In this document: positions 1 to 7,679 of the stretch, one piece after another
Layout: every line of letters begins with the position of its first letter
Position numbering within the stretch: position 1 is the first letter of the stretch
Source: Streptomyces griseofuscus
GTDB lineage: Bacteria; Actinomycetota; Actinomycetes; Streptomycetales; Streptomycetaceae
Direction: 5' to 3'
NCBI RefSeq assembly: GCF_014673495.1
Contig: NZ_CP051006.1
Span: forward strand, 1,488,001 to 1,552,000
DNA: 64,000 bases
Position numbers and translations under genes: made by a program
The notes under the pieces: generated by a model
Told to the model about the DNA's origin: nothing
What the model saw: only the letters and a program-made list of their open reading frames with translations
Database searches by the model: none

Positions 1-2
1 TG

Positions 3-629
3 CGCGCCGACGGTCAGCTGGACTTCCTCGGCCGCCAGGACCACCAGGTCAAGATCCGCGGCAACCGCATCGAACTGGGCGAGGTGGAGACGGCGTTGCG
101 TGCCGCGCCCGGGGTCGGGGACGCGGTCGTGGCCGTGGACCGCGACGGCGCCGGACAGCAGCGGCTGATCGGCTACGTCACCGGTACCGCCACCCCCGAC
201 GAGATCCGCGTGGCGCTCTCCCAGACGCTGCCGAACTACATGGTCCCCTCGCTGCTGCTGCCGCTGCCCGCGCTGCCGCTCACCACCAACGGCAAGGTGG
301 ACCGCAAGGCGCTGCCGGATCCGGCGAGCCTCGCCCGCTCCGCCGGGCGGGCGCCCTCGGGCCCCGGCGAGCAGAGGGTGTGCGACCTGTTCGCGGCGGT
401 CCTCGGACTGTCCGAGGCGGGTCCGGACGACGACTTCTTCGCCCATGGCGGGCACTCGCTGCTCGCCACCCGGCTGACCGGCCGGCTGCGCACCGAACTC
501 GGCGCCGAGCTGACCATCCGCGATCTGTTCGAGACGCCCACCCCGGCGGGCATCGCCGCCCGTCTCGCCTCGGCCCGCCCGGCACCGGCCCGCCCTGCCC
601 TGCGGGCCCGCGCGAGGAACGGCGCGTGA
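3..629 (+). CDS. Non-ribosomal peptide synthetase, 3' end (A domain tail plus carrier domain)
   Basis: The gene enters from outside the window. The readable part starts inside an adenylation domain at the A8-like stretch FLGRQDHQVKIRGNRIELGE, where the hinge precedes the C-terminal subdomain. It continues to the A10 lysine motif NGKVDRKALP near residue 98. A carrier (thiolation) domain follows, with the phosphopantetheine site FFAHGGHSL near residue 148 (the serine is the attachment point). The protein then ends in a short Ala/Pro-rich tail. No condensation, epimerisation or thioesterase domain follows, so release must come from another protein or from a cyclising domain upstream. A free-standing adenylation enzyme and an exporter follow downstream in the same direction, which suggests one biosynthetic operon. 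The product cannot be told from this fragment. Confidence 0.93.
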   Translation, partial: RADGQLDFLGRQDHQVKIRGNRIELGEVETALRAAPGVGDAVVAVDRDGAGQQRLIGYVTGTATPDEIRVALSQTLPNYMVPSLLLPLPALPLTTNGKVDRKALPDPASLARSAGRAPSGPGEQRVCDLFAAVLGLSEAGPDDDFFAHGGHSLLATRLTGRLRTELGAELTIRDLFETPTPAGIAARLASARPAPARPALRARARNGA

Positions 630-718
630 GCCCCGCGCCGCCGGCGGCCGCTCCGACCTCCCATCCGGCCGTGTCCCCGATGTGCACCGGTCCGGCCGTA
701 CCGACCAGGAGATCCCGT

Positions 719-2257
719 ATGACCGCCAGCGAGCTCCCCGTACCGCTGCTCATCGCCCGGCAGGCGGCGGCGACCCCCGACGCCACGGCGGTGCTCGGGC
801 CCGAAGGCGAGCTGACATATCGTCAACTCGACCAACGGGCCCGCGCGGTGGCCCGCGAGCTGGCCGCCGCCGGTGCGGGGCCCGAGGACACGGTGCTGGT
901 CGGCGTGGGCCGGGGCGCCGACTGGGCGGTCGCCGTGCTGGGCATCTGGTACTGCGGTGCCGCGCTGCTGCTCGCCGACCCGGCGACGCCCGACGAGCGG
1001 CTGCGCACCCTGCTGGCCGCCGCCGGCACCCGCTATCTGGTCGCCGCGGACCACGCGGCCGCGGCCGACCTCCAACTCCGGGTCGGCACCGAGCTGTTCT
1101 GGGCGGCGACCACCGGGGCCGAGACCGGCGGCGCGGACTTCGTCCCGGCCCGGCCCGCGCCCGGCGCCCTCGCCTACGTCCTGTTCACCTCCGGCTCCAC
1201 CGGGGCGCCCAAGCCGGTCGCGGTCGGGCACCCCGGCCTCGCCCGGCAGGCCCATGTGCTCGCCGAGCGCTACGGCCTGACCGGCGCCGACCGGGTGCTC
1301 CAGTTCGCCGCGCCCGCCTTCGACGTGTCACTGGAGGAGGCCCTGCCCACCTGGTGCACGGGCGGCGCCGCCGTGTTCGTCGCCGACAACATGGTCTCGC
1401 CCGGCGAACTCGAACCCTTCCTCGCCGGGCAGCGGATCAGCGTCGTCAATCTGCCCACCCCCTACTGGGCGCAGTGGGCGAAGGACGTCGAGCGCCGGCC
1501 CCGGCCGCTGCCCGCGTCGCTGCGCCGGGTGGTGATCGGCAGCGACGCCGGGCGCACCGCGGATCTGCGCCGCTGGTACGGCGCGGGCGGCCCCCCGGTG
1601 ACCAGCGCGTACGGCCTCACCGAGTCGACGATCACCGCGACCTGCCACGAGGCCCGTGCCACCGCGCTCGACGGCGTCCCAGGCGACGAGGTGATCCCGC
1701 TCGGCGTACCGCTGCCCGGCGTGCGAGCGTATGTCCTGGACGAGGAGCTGACGGAAGCGGCGGACGGGGAGGCGGGCGAACTGTATCTGGCCGGCGCGTG
1801 CTTGGCGCGCGGTTACCACGGCAGGGCCGCACTGACCGCGGAACGCTTCGTGCCCGACCCGTTCACCGAGGAGCGGGGGCAGCGGATGTACCGGACGGGC
1901 GACCGGGTGCGCCGGTCGCCCGACGGCACGCTCCGCTTCCTCGGCCGCGCCGACGACCAGGTCAAGGTGCGCGGCCACCGGGTGGAACTCAAGGAGGTGG
2001 AGGCGGCGGTCGGTGCGCTTCCGGAGGTGGTGGACGTGGTCGCCCGCGCGGTGACGCATCTGGGCGAGGTCCAGGTGGCGGCCTATGTCGCCGCCGCGCC
2101 GGGCCGGACCCCGGATGCCGCCGAGCTGCGCCGCGAGCTGAGCGCCCGCGTCCCGGCCCACCTCGTCCCGGCCCATCTCACCGTCCTGCCCCGGCTCCCC
2201 CGCACCCCGGGCGGCAAGCTCGATCCGCGGGCCCTGCCCGAGATCGCCGCCGGCTGA
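719..2257 (+). CDS. Free-standing NRPS adenylation enzyme
   Basis: This is a 512-residue stand-alone adenylation protein. It activates an amino or aryl acid as the AMP ester and would load a carrier domain on another protein. Core motifs appear in order: A3 LFTSGSTGAPKP (about residue 155), A4 FDVSLEEAL, A5 YGLTEST (about 297), A7/A8 YRTGDRV with FLGRADDQVKVRGHRVEL (about 390), and A10 GGKLDPRALP (about 497). No carrier domain is attached. A hand alignment to the PheA pocket gives roughly D-V-E-N-V-I-A-I-T-K. The leading Asp suggests an alpha-amino acid substrate, but I would not assign one. The start is the ATG at 719, preceded by AGGAG. The gene lies 89 bases after the NRPS stop and 78 before the exporter, so it is probably in the same operon. 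Confidence 0.9.
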   Translation: MTASELPVPLLIARQAAATPDATAVLGPEGELTYRQLDQRARAVARELAAAGAGPEDTVLVGVGRGADWAVAVLGIWYCGAALLLADPATPDERLRTLLAAAGTRYLVAADHAAAADLQLRVGTELFWAATTGAETGGADFVPARPAPGALAYVLFTSGSTGAPKPVAVGHPGLARQAHVLAERYGLTGADRVLQFAAPAFDVSLEEALPTWCTGGAAVFVADNMVSPGELEPFLAGQRISVVNLPTPYWAQWAKDVERRPRPLPASLRRVVIGSDAGRTADLRRWYGAGGPPVTSAYGLTESTITATCHEARATALDGVPGDEVIPLGVPLPGVRAYVLDEELTEAADGEAGELYLAGACLARGYHGRAALTAERFVPDPFTEERGQRMYRTGDRVRRSPDGTLRFLGRADDQVKVRGHRVELKEVEAAVGALPEVVDVVARAVTHLGEVQVAAYVAAAPGRTPDAAELRRELSARVPAHLVPAHLTVLPRLPRTPGGKLDPRALPEIAAG

Positions 2258-2335
2258 CACCGACACCGGGGAAGCCGCACCGCTTTCGGCCCTCACGCGG
2301 CGCCCGCCGCCTCCACCAGACAAGGAACGTCTCTC

Positions 2336-3682
2336 GTGTCCCAGCCCACGGCCGCGTCCGGCCCCGCCACCGACCCGGACGACACCGCTGCCGTAACCGA
2401 CTCCACCGCGCCATCCGGCTCCACCGCCACCGAGCCCGAGGACTCCGCTCCCTCCCCCCGGCAGCGGCGCGACTTCCGCCGGTTCATGGCGTCGCACATC
2501 TGCAACGAGCTCGGCAACAACATCACCTACGTCGCCCTCCCCCTCGCCGCCGTGCTGACCCTGCACGCCTCGGCGTGGCAGGCCGGTCTGCTCGCGGCGG
2601 CCGAGCAGGCGGCGTTCCTGCTGTTCGGGCTGCCCGCCGGGGCGTGGGTCGACCGGATGCGGCGGCGCAATGTCATGATCGCCGCCGATCTGACGCGGGC
2701 GGTGCTGCTCACCACGGTGCCGGTGGCCTGGCTGCTGGATCTGCACTCCATGCCGCTGCTGTACGTCGTGGCCCTGCTGCTGGGCTGCGCCCGGCTGTTC
2801 GGTGATGTGGCCGACCAGAGCTATCTGCCCACCCTGGTCGGACGCTCCACCCTGGTGAGCGGCAACTCCCGCCTGGAGACCGTGCGTTCGACGGCCGAAC
2901 TGGCCGGACCCGGCATCGCGGGCTTCTTCGTGCAACTCCTCGGCGCGGTCGGCACCTTGGCCGGGCAGGCCGTCACCTCCCTGGTCTCCGCCGCCCTGTT
3001 GGGCAGGATCGAGGCGCGGGAGGAGCGGCCGTCGCCCGCCGGACGCGGCCGGCTTCTGCACGAGATCCGCGAGGGCCTGCACCATGTGCTGCGCAACCCG
3101 ATCCTGCGGGTGATCGCGCTCAGCACGGCGTCCGTCAATCTCTTCCTCAGCGGGATCTTCGCCCTGGAGACCCTGTTCCTGACCCGCACGGTGGGCCTCC
3201 AGCCGGCCGCGGTCGGCTGGGTGCTCACCACGGCGGGCGTCGGCTCGATGCTCGCCGCGCTGGTCACCGAGCGCCTCTCCCGCGCCCTCGGCGAGGCCCG
3301 TCTCACCTGGCTCTCGCTGCTGGTCACGATGCCCTTCGGGCTGCTGCTCCCGCTGACCGGCCACGGCTGGCGCATCGCCCTGTTCGTGGTCGGCGCCCTG
3401 ATCCAGTCGGCGGGTGTCACGACGTACAACATCTGCCAGGTCACCTACCGCCAGACAGTCTGCCCCCCGCATCTGCTGGGCCGGATGACGGCCACCATGC
3501 GGTTCCTGGTCTGGGGCGTCCTCCCGCTCAGCGGTCTGCTCGCCGGCGGTCTCGGCCAAGTGGCGGGTGTGCGGGGCGCGTTGTGGTTCCTGACGGCCGC
3601 CCTTTCGGCGACCCCGCTGGTCCTGCTGTGCTCCCCGCTGCGCCGGATGCGCGCCTTCGACACGGGCACCGCCGCCGGGTAG
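2336..3682 (+). CDS. MFS transporter, EntS/MFS_3-like exporter
   Basis: This 448-residue polytopic membrane protein has an Asp/Thr/Ser-rich cytoplasmic N-terminus of about 40 residues. About eleven or twelve hydrophobic segments follow. The loop motif PAGAWVDRMRRRN after the second helix is the MFS motif-A region. The overall pattern (FMASHICNELGNNITYVALP at the start and NICQVTYRQTVCPPHLLGRM in the second half) fits the MFS_3 group that includes the enterobactin exporter EntS. The start is GTG 2336, with AAGGAA about 10 bases upstream. Being directly behind the NRPS genes, it most likely exports their product. It could instead be a general drug exporter. Confidence 0.88.
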   Translation: MSQPTAASGPATDPDDTAAVTDSTAPSGSTATEPEDSAPSPRQRRDFRRFMASHICNELGNNITYVALPLAAVLTLHASAWQAGLLAAAEQAAFLLFGLPAGAWVDRMRRRNVMIAADLTRAVLLTTVPVAWLLDLHSMPLLYVVALLLGCARLFGDVADQSYLPTLVGRSTLVSGNSRLETVRSTAELAGPGIAGFFVQLLGAVGTLAGQAVTSLVSAALLGRIEAREERPSPAGRGRLLHEIREGLHHVLRNPILRVIALSTASVNLFLSGIFALETLFLTRTVGLQPAAVGWVLTTAGVGSMLAALVTERLSRALGEARLTWLSLLVTMPFGLLLPLTGHGWRIALFVVGALIQSAGVTTYNICQVTYRQTVCPPHLLGRMTATMRFLVWGVLPLSGLLAGGLGQVAGVRGALWFLTAALSATPLVLLCSPLRRMRAFDTGTAAG

Positions 3683-3711
3683 CCGAACCGGGCCCCGGCG
3701 GCCCGCCCTGA

Positions 3712-4080
3712 GACCCCCGGCCGGGCTTCCTGTTCTGCTGCGCACCGGCGCTCCACTCGCCCCGGCCCCAGCACGCCCACGTGGTCGTCGCGGGCCGCGC
3801 CGCCGCCCGCGACGTGGACGCCGCACTGACGCGGACCCGGCCGGGCGGCTTCGACGTCCCGGCCGTGGCCCGCACGTCGGACGCCCGTCAGGCCGTACCC
3901 GACCGGACGACGGTGGCCGGCTTCGCCCCCGAAGGCCCTGGCTGCTGGCCGAACTGGACGCCGCCGCGAGGCTCCCGACGTTCTTCCAGTACGTCCATGC
4001 CGTCATCCCCCTCGGCGACACCGTGGAGGCCTTGCGCTCGGCGCTCCGCTTCGGGGGGCCGGGATACTCAGGCCGGTCCT
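3712..4080 (+). pseudogene. Decayed DUF3533/YhgE-Pip-like membrane protein
   Basis: No intact gene spans this interval, but two in-order pieces of one protein can be read. In frame with 3781 there is a stretch that ends one membrane segment (FLFCCAPALH). It continues as HVVVAGRAAARDVDAALTR, then a FDVPAVA and RQAVPDRTTVAGF pattern typical of the extracytoplasmic domain of DUF3533/YhgE proteins. After about 3935 the homology moves to another frame (codons in phase with 3942): LLAELDAAARLPTFFQYVHA followed by VIPLGDTVEALRSAL, which looks like the start of the C-terminal membrane part. Most of the middle of such a protein is absent, so this is an internal deletion with a frameshift. These genes often sit beside a MarR or TetR regulator, and a MarR gene lies just downstream. 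Family assignment is by pattern memory only. Confidence 0.55.
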
Positions 4081-4180
4081 GGTGCTGTGCGCGCCGGTGC
4101 GGCAGCAGCCGCTGCGCCGTGGCGATGTCGTACGGGCGGACTTCCTGTTGCGGGACCGCGGGGACGCGCCCGGAACGGGC

Positions 4181-4633
4181 TCACGACCGCGGCCACGGCT
4201 GGCCGGTGATCCGCTCCACGCTGGTGTTGAACCGCTGGAGGTAGCGGGCGAAGTTCTCCACGTCGTCGGCCGACCAGTCCTCGAAGACCCGGTCCAGGTC
4301 CTGGACATGCAGCTCGCGCTCCTCGCGCAGCTTGCGCTCGCCCTCCCCGGTCAGCCGGAACTTGCGGGCCATGCCGCCCTCGGGATCGGGGATCCGCTCC
4401 AGGAGCCCGGCCCGCATCGCGTGCGCGGTCTGCCGGTTGACGGTGGAGACGTCCAGCTGGAAGGCGTCGCTGAGCTGCCCGATCGACATCGGCCCCTGCA
4501 CCTCGATCCGGCTCAGCATGATGTACGCGCTGCGCTCCATCCGGCCTTCCTGATGCCGGCGGGTGGTACTGCTCAGCTGATGCCGCCCGAGCACCATGTG
4601 CTCGAACTCGACCAGGTGCGACGGCTTCCCCAT
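4181..4633 (-). CDS. MarR-family transcriptional regulator
   Basis: This 150-residue winged-helix protein has MSIGQLSDAFQLDVSTVNRQ as its recognition helix-turn-helix (about residues 52-72). The wing follows (RIPDPEGGMARKFRLTGEGE) and then a C-terminal dimerisation helix. The start is the ATG at 4633, set by a GGAGG eight bases upstream. The frame stays open further 5', but that stretch is promoter DNA rich in repeats and has no coding character. The gene is divergent from a DHA2 exporter (start 4825), and the 190-bp gap holds near-perfect palindromes. The protein therefore probably represses itself and the exporter, with release by a small-molecule ligand. Confidence 0.87.
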   Translation of the reverse strand: MGKPSHLVEFEHMVLGRHQLSSTTRRHQEGRMERSAYIMLSRIEVQGPMSIGQLSDAFQLDVSTVNRQTAHAMRAGLLERIPDPEGGMARKFRLTGEGERKLREERELHVQDLDRVFEDWSADDVENFARYLQRFNTSVERITGQPWPRS

Positions 4634-4736
4634 GTACGTGCCTCCTTCAGAAGTCGACCGTATCTCAGGGCCCGGCGGCGAAGGACCGCAGGCGGGCAGC
4701 GACATGCATGGCACATGCGATATGAATACTGCATAC

Positions 4737-4755
4737 GATGTGCATGATGCATATC
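4737..4755. promoter_or_regulatory. Candidate MarR operator, copy 1
   Basis: The 19-bp sequence GATGTGCATGATGCATATC is an 9-1-9 inverted repeat with one mismatch. It lies between the divergent MarR and DHA2 exporter genes. A second, perfect copy starts 23 bp to the right. Binding by the neighbouring MarR protein is inferred from position. Confidence 0.7.
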
Positions 4756-4759
4756 GCCA

Positions 4760-4778
4760 GATGTGCATCATGCACATC
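4760..4778. promoter_or_regulatory. Candidate MarR operator, copy 2 (perfect palindrome)
   Basis: GATGTGCATCATGCACATC is a perfect 9-bp inverted repeat around one central base, 47 bp before the exporter ATG at 4825. A third, weaker relative (13 of 18 arm positions by eye) abuts copy 1 on its left at 4719-4737, so up to three sites may be arrayed along the intergenic region. Confidence 0.75.
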
Positions 4779-4824
4779 CCGGCGACCGCCGACCCCGGAC
4801 GACCGACGAATCAAGGAGTCACCC

Positions 4825-6276
4825 ATGGATGCCCCGCAGCCGAGCCGCAGAACGGGCGGTGTCGTCGCCGCCCTTGCGCTCGCCGGAACCGTCGCCGCGA
4901 TCATGCAGACACTGGTGACCCCGCTCATCGCCGAACTGCCACGGATCCTGCACACCTCGTCGTCGAACGCCGCCTGGGTGATCACGGTCACCCTGCTCGT
5001 CGGCGGGGTCTGCGTGCCGGTGTCCGGGCGCCTCGGCGATCTCGTGGGCAAGCGGCGGATGATGCTGATCTGCGTGGTGCCGCTGGTGATCGGCTCGGTG
5101 GTGTGCGCGCTGTCCACGTCCGTCGTGCCGATGATCGTCGGACGCGGCCTTCAGGGCATGGGGATGGGCATGATCCCGCTGGGCATCGCGCTGCTGCGGG
5201 ACGTCCTGCCCGCCGAGAAGCTCAGCGGCTCCATCGCCCTGGTCAGCGCGTCCATGGGCATCGGCGGCGCGATCGGGCTGCCGCTGGCCGCGGCGGTCGC
5301 GCAGTACGCCGACTGGCAGCTGCTGTTCTGGGGATCGGCCGCCCTCGCGGTGATCGTCGGCGTGCTGATCTTCGTCGTCGTGCCGGATGTCCCGGCCGGC
5401 GCCAAGGGGCAGCGGTTCGACGCGATCGGCGCGATCGGGCTGGCGATCGGCCTGGTGGCGCTGCTGCTGGCGATCTCCAAGGGCGCCGACTGGGGCTGGG
5501 CCTCGGGCACCACGCTCGCGCTGTTCGCCGTCGCCGCCCTCGCCCTGCCGGCCTGGGGCCACTGGGAGCTGCGCACCCGCGACCCGCTGATCGACCTGCG
5601 CACCACGGCCCGGCCGCGGGTGTTGATCACCAACGCAGCGTCGGTCCTCATCGGCGTCGGCATGTATTCCTTCATGCTGATCGCACCGCAGCTTCTCCAG
5701 TTCCCGAAGGCCACCGGGTTCGGTCTTGGCCAGTCGATGCTCGCGGCGGGTCTGTGGATCGCGCCCGGCGGCATCATGATGATGGTGATCTCGCCGCTCG
5801 GCGGAAAGCTGATCAACGCGCGCGGTCCCAAGCTCGCGCTCACCTGCGGCGCGGTCGTGATGGCCGCCGGCTACGCGCTCGCGCTGCCGCTGATGGGCAC
5901 GGCCTGGGGCATCATGCTCTCCGGCATCGTCATCAACAGCGGCGTCGCCCTCGCCTACGGCTCCATGCCCGCGCTCATCATGAGCTCGGTCCCGCTCTCC
6001 GAGACCGCCGCGGCCAACGGCTTCAACACGCTGATGCGCTCGCTGGGCACCACGATCGGCTCGGCCGTGATCGGCGTCGTGCTGGCCCATATGACCATCA
6101 CCCTGGGCGGCTACACCCTCGCCTCCGAGAACGGCTTCCGCACCGGCCTCCTGATCGGCTGCGGCGTCGCCCTCGTCTCCGCCGCGGTCGCCTCCTTCAT
6201 CCCCGCCCCGCGCAAGCCCACCGACACCCCCGACCCCCACCCGACCGAGGCCGACCCGGCTCCGGCCCGCCCCTGA
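4825..6276 (+). CDS. DHA2-family MFS multidrug exporter
   Basis: This 483-residue, 14-helix drug/proton antiporter opens with LALAGTVAAIMQTLVTPLIA. It has the motif-A loop GRLGDLVGKRRM between helices 2 and 3 and the antiporter motif C pattern (ASMGIGGAIGLPLAAAVAQY) in helix 5. The ATG at 4825 has AAGGAG upstream at the right distance. In-frame sequence further 5' is the palindrome-rich operator region, so the longer reading is rejected. It is divergent from the MarR regulator at 4633 and most likely repressed by it. The substrate is unknown. Confidence 0.9.
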   Translation: MDAPQPSRRTGGVVAALALAGTVAAIMQTLVTPLIAELPRILHTSSSNAAWVITVTLLVGGVCVPVSGRLGDLVGKRRMMLICVVPLVIGSVVCALSTSVVPMIVGRGLQGMGMGMIPLGIALLRDVLPAEKLSGSIALVSASMGIGGAIGLPLAAAVAQYADWQLLFWGSAALAVIVGVLIFVVVPDVPAGAKGQRFDAIGAIGLAIGLVALLLAISKGADWGWASGTTLALFAVAALALPAWGHWELRTRDPLIDLRTTARPRVLITNAASVLIGVGMYSFMLIAPQLLQFPKATGFGLGQSMLAAGLWIAPGGIMMMVISPLGGKLINARGPKLALTCGAVVMAAGYALALPLMGTAWGIMLSGIVINSGVALAYGSMPALIMSSVPLSETAAANGFNTLMRSLGTTIGSAVIGVVLAHMTITLGGYTLASENGFRTGLLIGCGVALVSAAVASFIPAPRKPTDTPDPHPTEADPAPARP

Positions 6277-6384
6277 ACCGGCGGTGCGCCCGAACCACGA
6301 GACCGGGCGCACCGGCCGCGCCGCGCTCCCCGGACCGGCCGGACCGCTGCCGTGCGGGGCACCTGGATGCCCGTGGGCGTACGC

Positions 6385-6522
6385 CTACGAGAGCCAGCCC
6401 GCGCGGGCCGCGCGCACCCCGGCCTCGAAACGGCTGCGCGCCTCCAGCCGGGCCATGAGGTTGGACACCGTGCGGCGTACCGTGCGCAACGACACCCCGA
6501 GCTTCTTGCTGATGAACTCGTG
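6385..6522 (-). pseudogene. Fragment: C-terminal LuxR-type helix-turn-helix
   Basis: Reading the minus strand from 6522 gives 45 residues: HEFISKKLGVSLRTVRRTVS, then NLMARLEARSRFEAGVRAAR, then AGWLS and a stop. This is the DNA-recognition half and C-terminus of a LuxR/GerE domain as found at the end of many Streptomyces regulators. There is no start codon, no N-terminal domain and no first HTH helix. The sequence immediately upstream belongs to a different protein family in another frame, so the gene was cut by a deletion or recombination at about 6523. Confidence 0.75.
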
Positions 6523-6524
6523 AG

Positions 6525-6662
6525 CATGCCCGGATGCCAGGCGACGCCGTCACTGCGCTCGACGAACAGGCAGGAGAGCGGCAGGTTCTGCTCACGTGCG
6601 CAGGCCGCGAGTGCGAGGTTCGAGGGGCCGAATCCAACGCCCAGGAGATCGTACGGCCGCTC
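6525..6662 (-). pseudogene. Fragment: N-terminus of an L-ornithine/lysine N-monooxygenase
   Basis: On the minus strand, in a frame different from both neighbours, the DNA reads ERPYDLLGVGFGPSNLALAA. It continues through LPLSCLFVERSDGVAWHPGM. This is the FAD-binding start of the PvdA/SidA/IucD class of flavin-dependent N-hydroxylases (GxGxxN fingerprint, then the ErxxxxxWHxGM element). The next conserved stretch of the family, around MQVSFLKDL, is absent because the sequence runs into the LuxR fragment. These enzymes make the hydroxamate groups of siderophores, which fits the NRPS and exporter at the left end. Only about 45 of an expected 430 or so residues remain, so it is non-functional. Confidence 0.75.
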
Positions 6663-7281
6663 CCCGCTGGGCGATGTCCCGGATGGACGCCGTCGGGTCG
6701 CTCAACAGCAGCTCGTACACTTTGATCCGAGCGCCGGAGCCGTCGACGGGCCGGGCCCTGCCGTCCTTGCCGACGCGTACCCCGGCCGAGTCGTCCGCCG
6801 CCGCCTCCTGGTCCCGGATCCGCCCTATGGTGCCCGCGGACAGGCCCGTCAGGGAGGCGATCATCCGGTTCGACCAGTGCGGGTGCGTCGTGATCAGACG
6901 GCCCGCCGCCGTGCGGTCCGCGCGGGGGAGGAGCAGACCCCGCCCGTGCACGGTGTTCAGCCGGATCGCCAGGACGAAGGCTTCGTCGGCCGAGCCCTCG
7001 AACATCCGGGCGGCGATCTCCTGACGCCCGCTCAACACCGCTGCCCGGACTCGGTGGTTGCCGTCCACGACACGCATGGTGCGGCTGTGCACGACGACCG
7101 GCGGCAGGGCATCGGCGGTCGCGGCGAGCATGCGGCAGTGGTCGTCGTTCAGCCCTCCGCCGCGCGGCGAGTCCCCGAAGCGCAGGGAGCGGACCGCGAG
7201 GAACACCGTCGGCGCGTCGATCGCGTCGGGGTCGAGGACGTCCAGGGACAGTGTTTCCGGCAGGGTCAGGGAGATACTCAC
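6592..7281 (-). CDS. ParB-like (StrR-type) regulator, 3'-truncated
   Basis: The open frame gives 229 residues. Residues 25-110 form a ParB/Spo0J-like N-terminal domain with VVDGNHRVRA (71-80) as the signature box. A helix-turn-helix follows (NRMIASLTGLSAGTIGRIRD, 138-157), then VGKDGRARPVD. This layout is found in pathway-specific activators related to StrR and NovG. The second conserved segment breaks off at DIAQRG (about residue 206, base 6663). The last 23 residues are not regulator sequence but an out-of-frame reading of the N-monooxygenase fragment, so the C-terminus is lost. The gene is the third in a row with two small genes upstream on the same strand. Whether the shortened protein works is unknown. 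Confidence 0.75.
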   Translation of the reverse strand: MSISLTLPETLSLDVLDPDAIDAPTVFLAVRSLRFGDSPRGGGLNDDHCRMLAATADALPPVVVHSRTMRVVDGNHRVRAAVLSGRQEIAARMFEGSADEAFVLAIRLNTVHGRGLLLPRADRTAAGRLITTHPHWSNRMIASLTGLSAGTIGRIRDQEAAADDSAGVRVGKDGRARPVDGSGARIKVYELLLSDPTASIRDIAQRGAAVRSPGRWIRPLEPRTRGLRT

Positions 7282-7360
7282 GTGTTCCTCCGGGAAGTTC
7301 CGCCGTGGCGTACCGTGCCGGCCGACGGGACGGGTGTCGTGCGTGCCCGCGGGCGGGCGC

Positions 7361-7651
7361 TCACGAGGTGAGGCGTACGACGCAGGAATCGACGTGCCAG
7401 CCGGCCAGGCTCGGCACGACCATCACCAGGCGCCAGCTCAGGGCCAGCGCCCTTTCGGCTGCCACCGCCTCGTTCTGCCCCCGCATGAAGAGAACCGACG
7501 AGAACCCATCGGCGCAGCCGACGGTCCGTACGTGTTCAAGACCGTCCTCCTCCAGCGCGTGGGCCCAGAAGGCATCGTTGAGGGATGCCGGGGCGAGCGG
7601 TGTCTCGCCGGGCCCGGCCGCTCCCTTGACCACGACGACGACCGCGTACAT
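7361..7651 (-). CDS. Small conserved-looking protein of unknown function
   Basis: This 96-residue protein has start ATG 7651 preceded by GGAGAG. It has a beta-rich opening (MYAVVVVVKG), an acidic middle (AHALEEDGLEHVRTVG) and a mixed C-terminus with two cysteines. There is no signal peptide or membrane helix, and I do not recognise the family. It lies 28 bases downstream of the secreted-peptide gene and 79 upstream of the ParB-like regulator, all on the minus strand, so the three probably form one transcript. Confidence 0.6.
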   Translation of the reverse strand: MYAVVVVVKGAAGPGETPLAPASLNDAFWAHALEEDGLEHVRTVGCADGFSSVLFMRGQNEAVAAERALALSWRLVMVVPSLAGWHVDSCVVRLTS

Positions 7652-7679
7652 GAGCGCTCTCCGCCCGGTGCGGTGCCGG

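Noticed and set aside
1328..4021. A very long minus-strand open frame (nearly 900 codons) under the NRPS and exporter genes
   Set aside because: It is Arg/Gly/Gln-rich, has no domain or ribosome site, and lies antisense to two clear genes. Long antisense frames are a by-product of high GC at third positions.
4634..4777. A 48-residue N-terminal extension of the MarR regulator
   Set aside because: The extension codes Cys/His/Met-rich residues from the palindromic operator DNA. A GGAGG before the ATG at 4633 decides the start.
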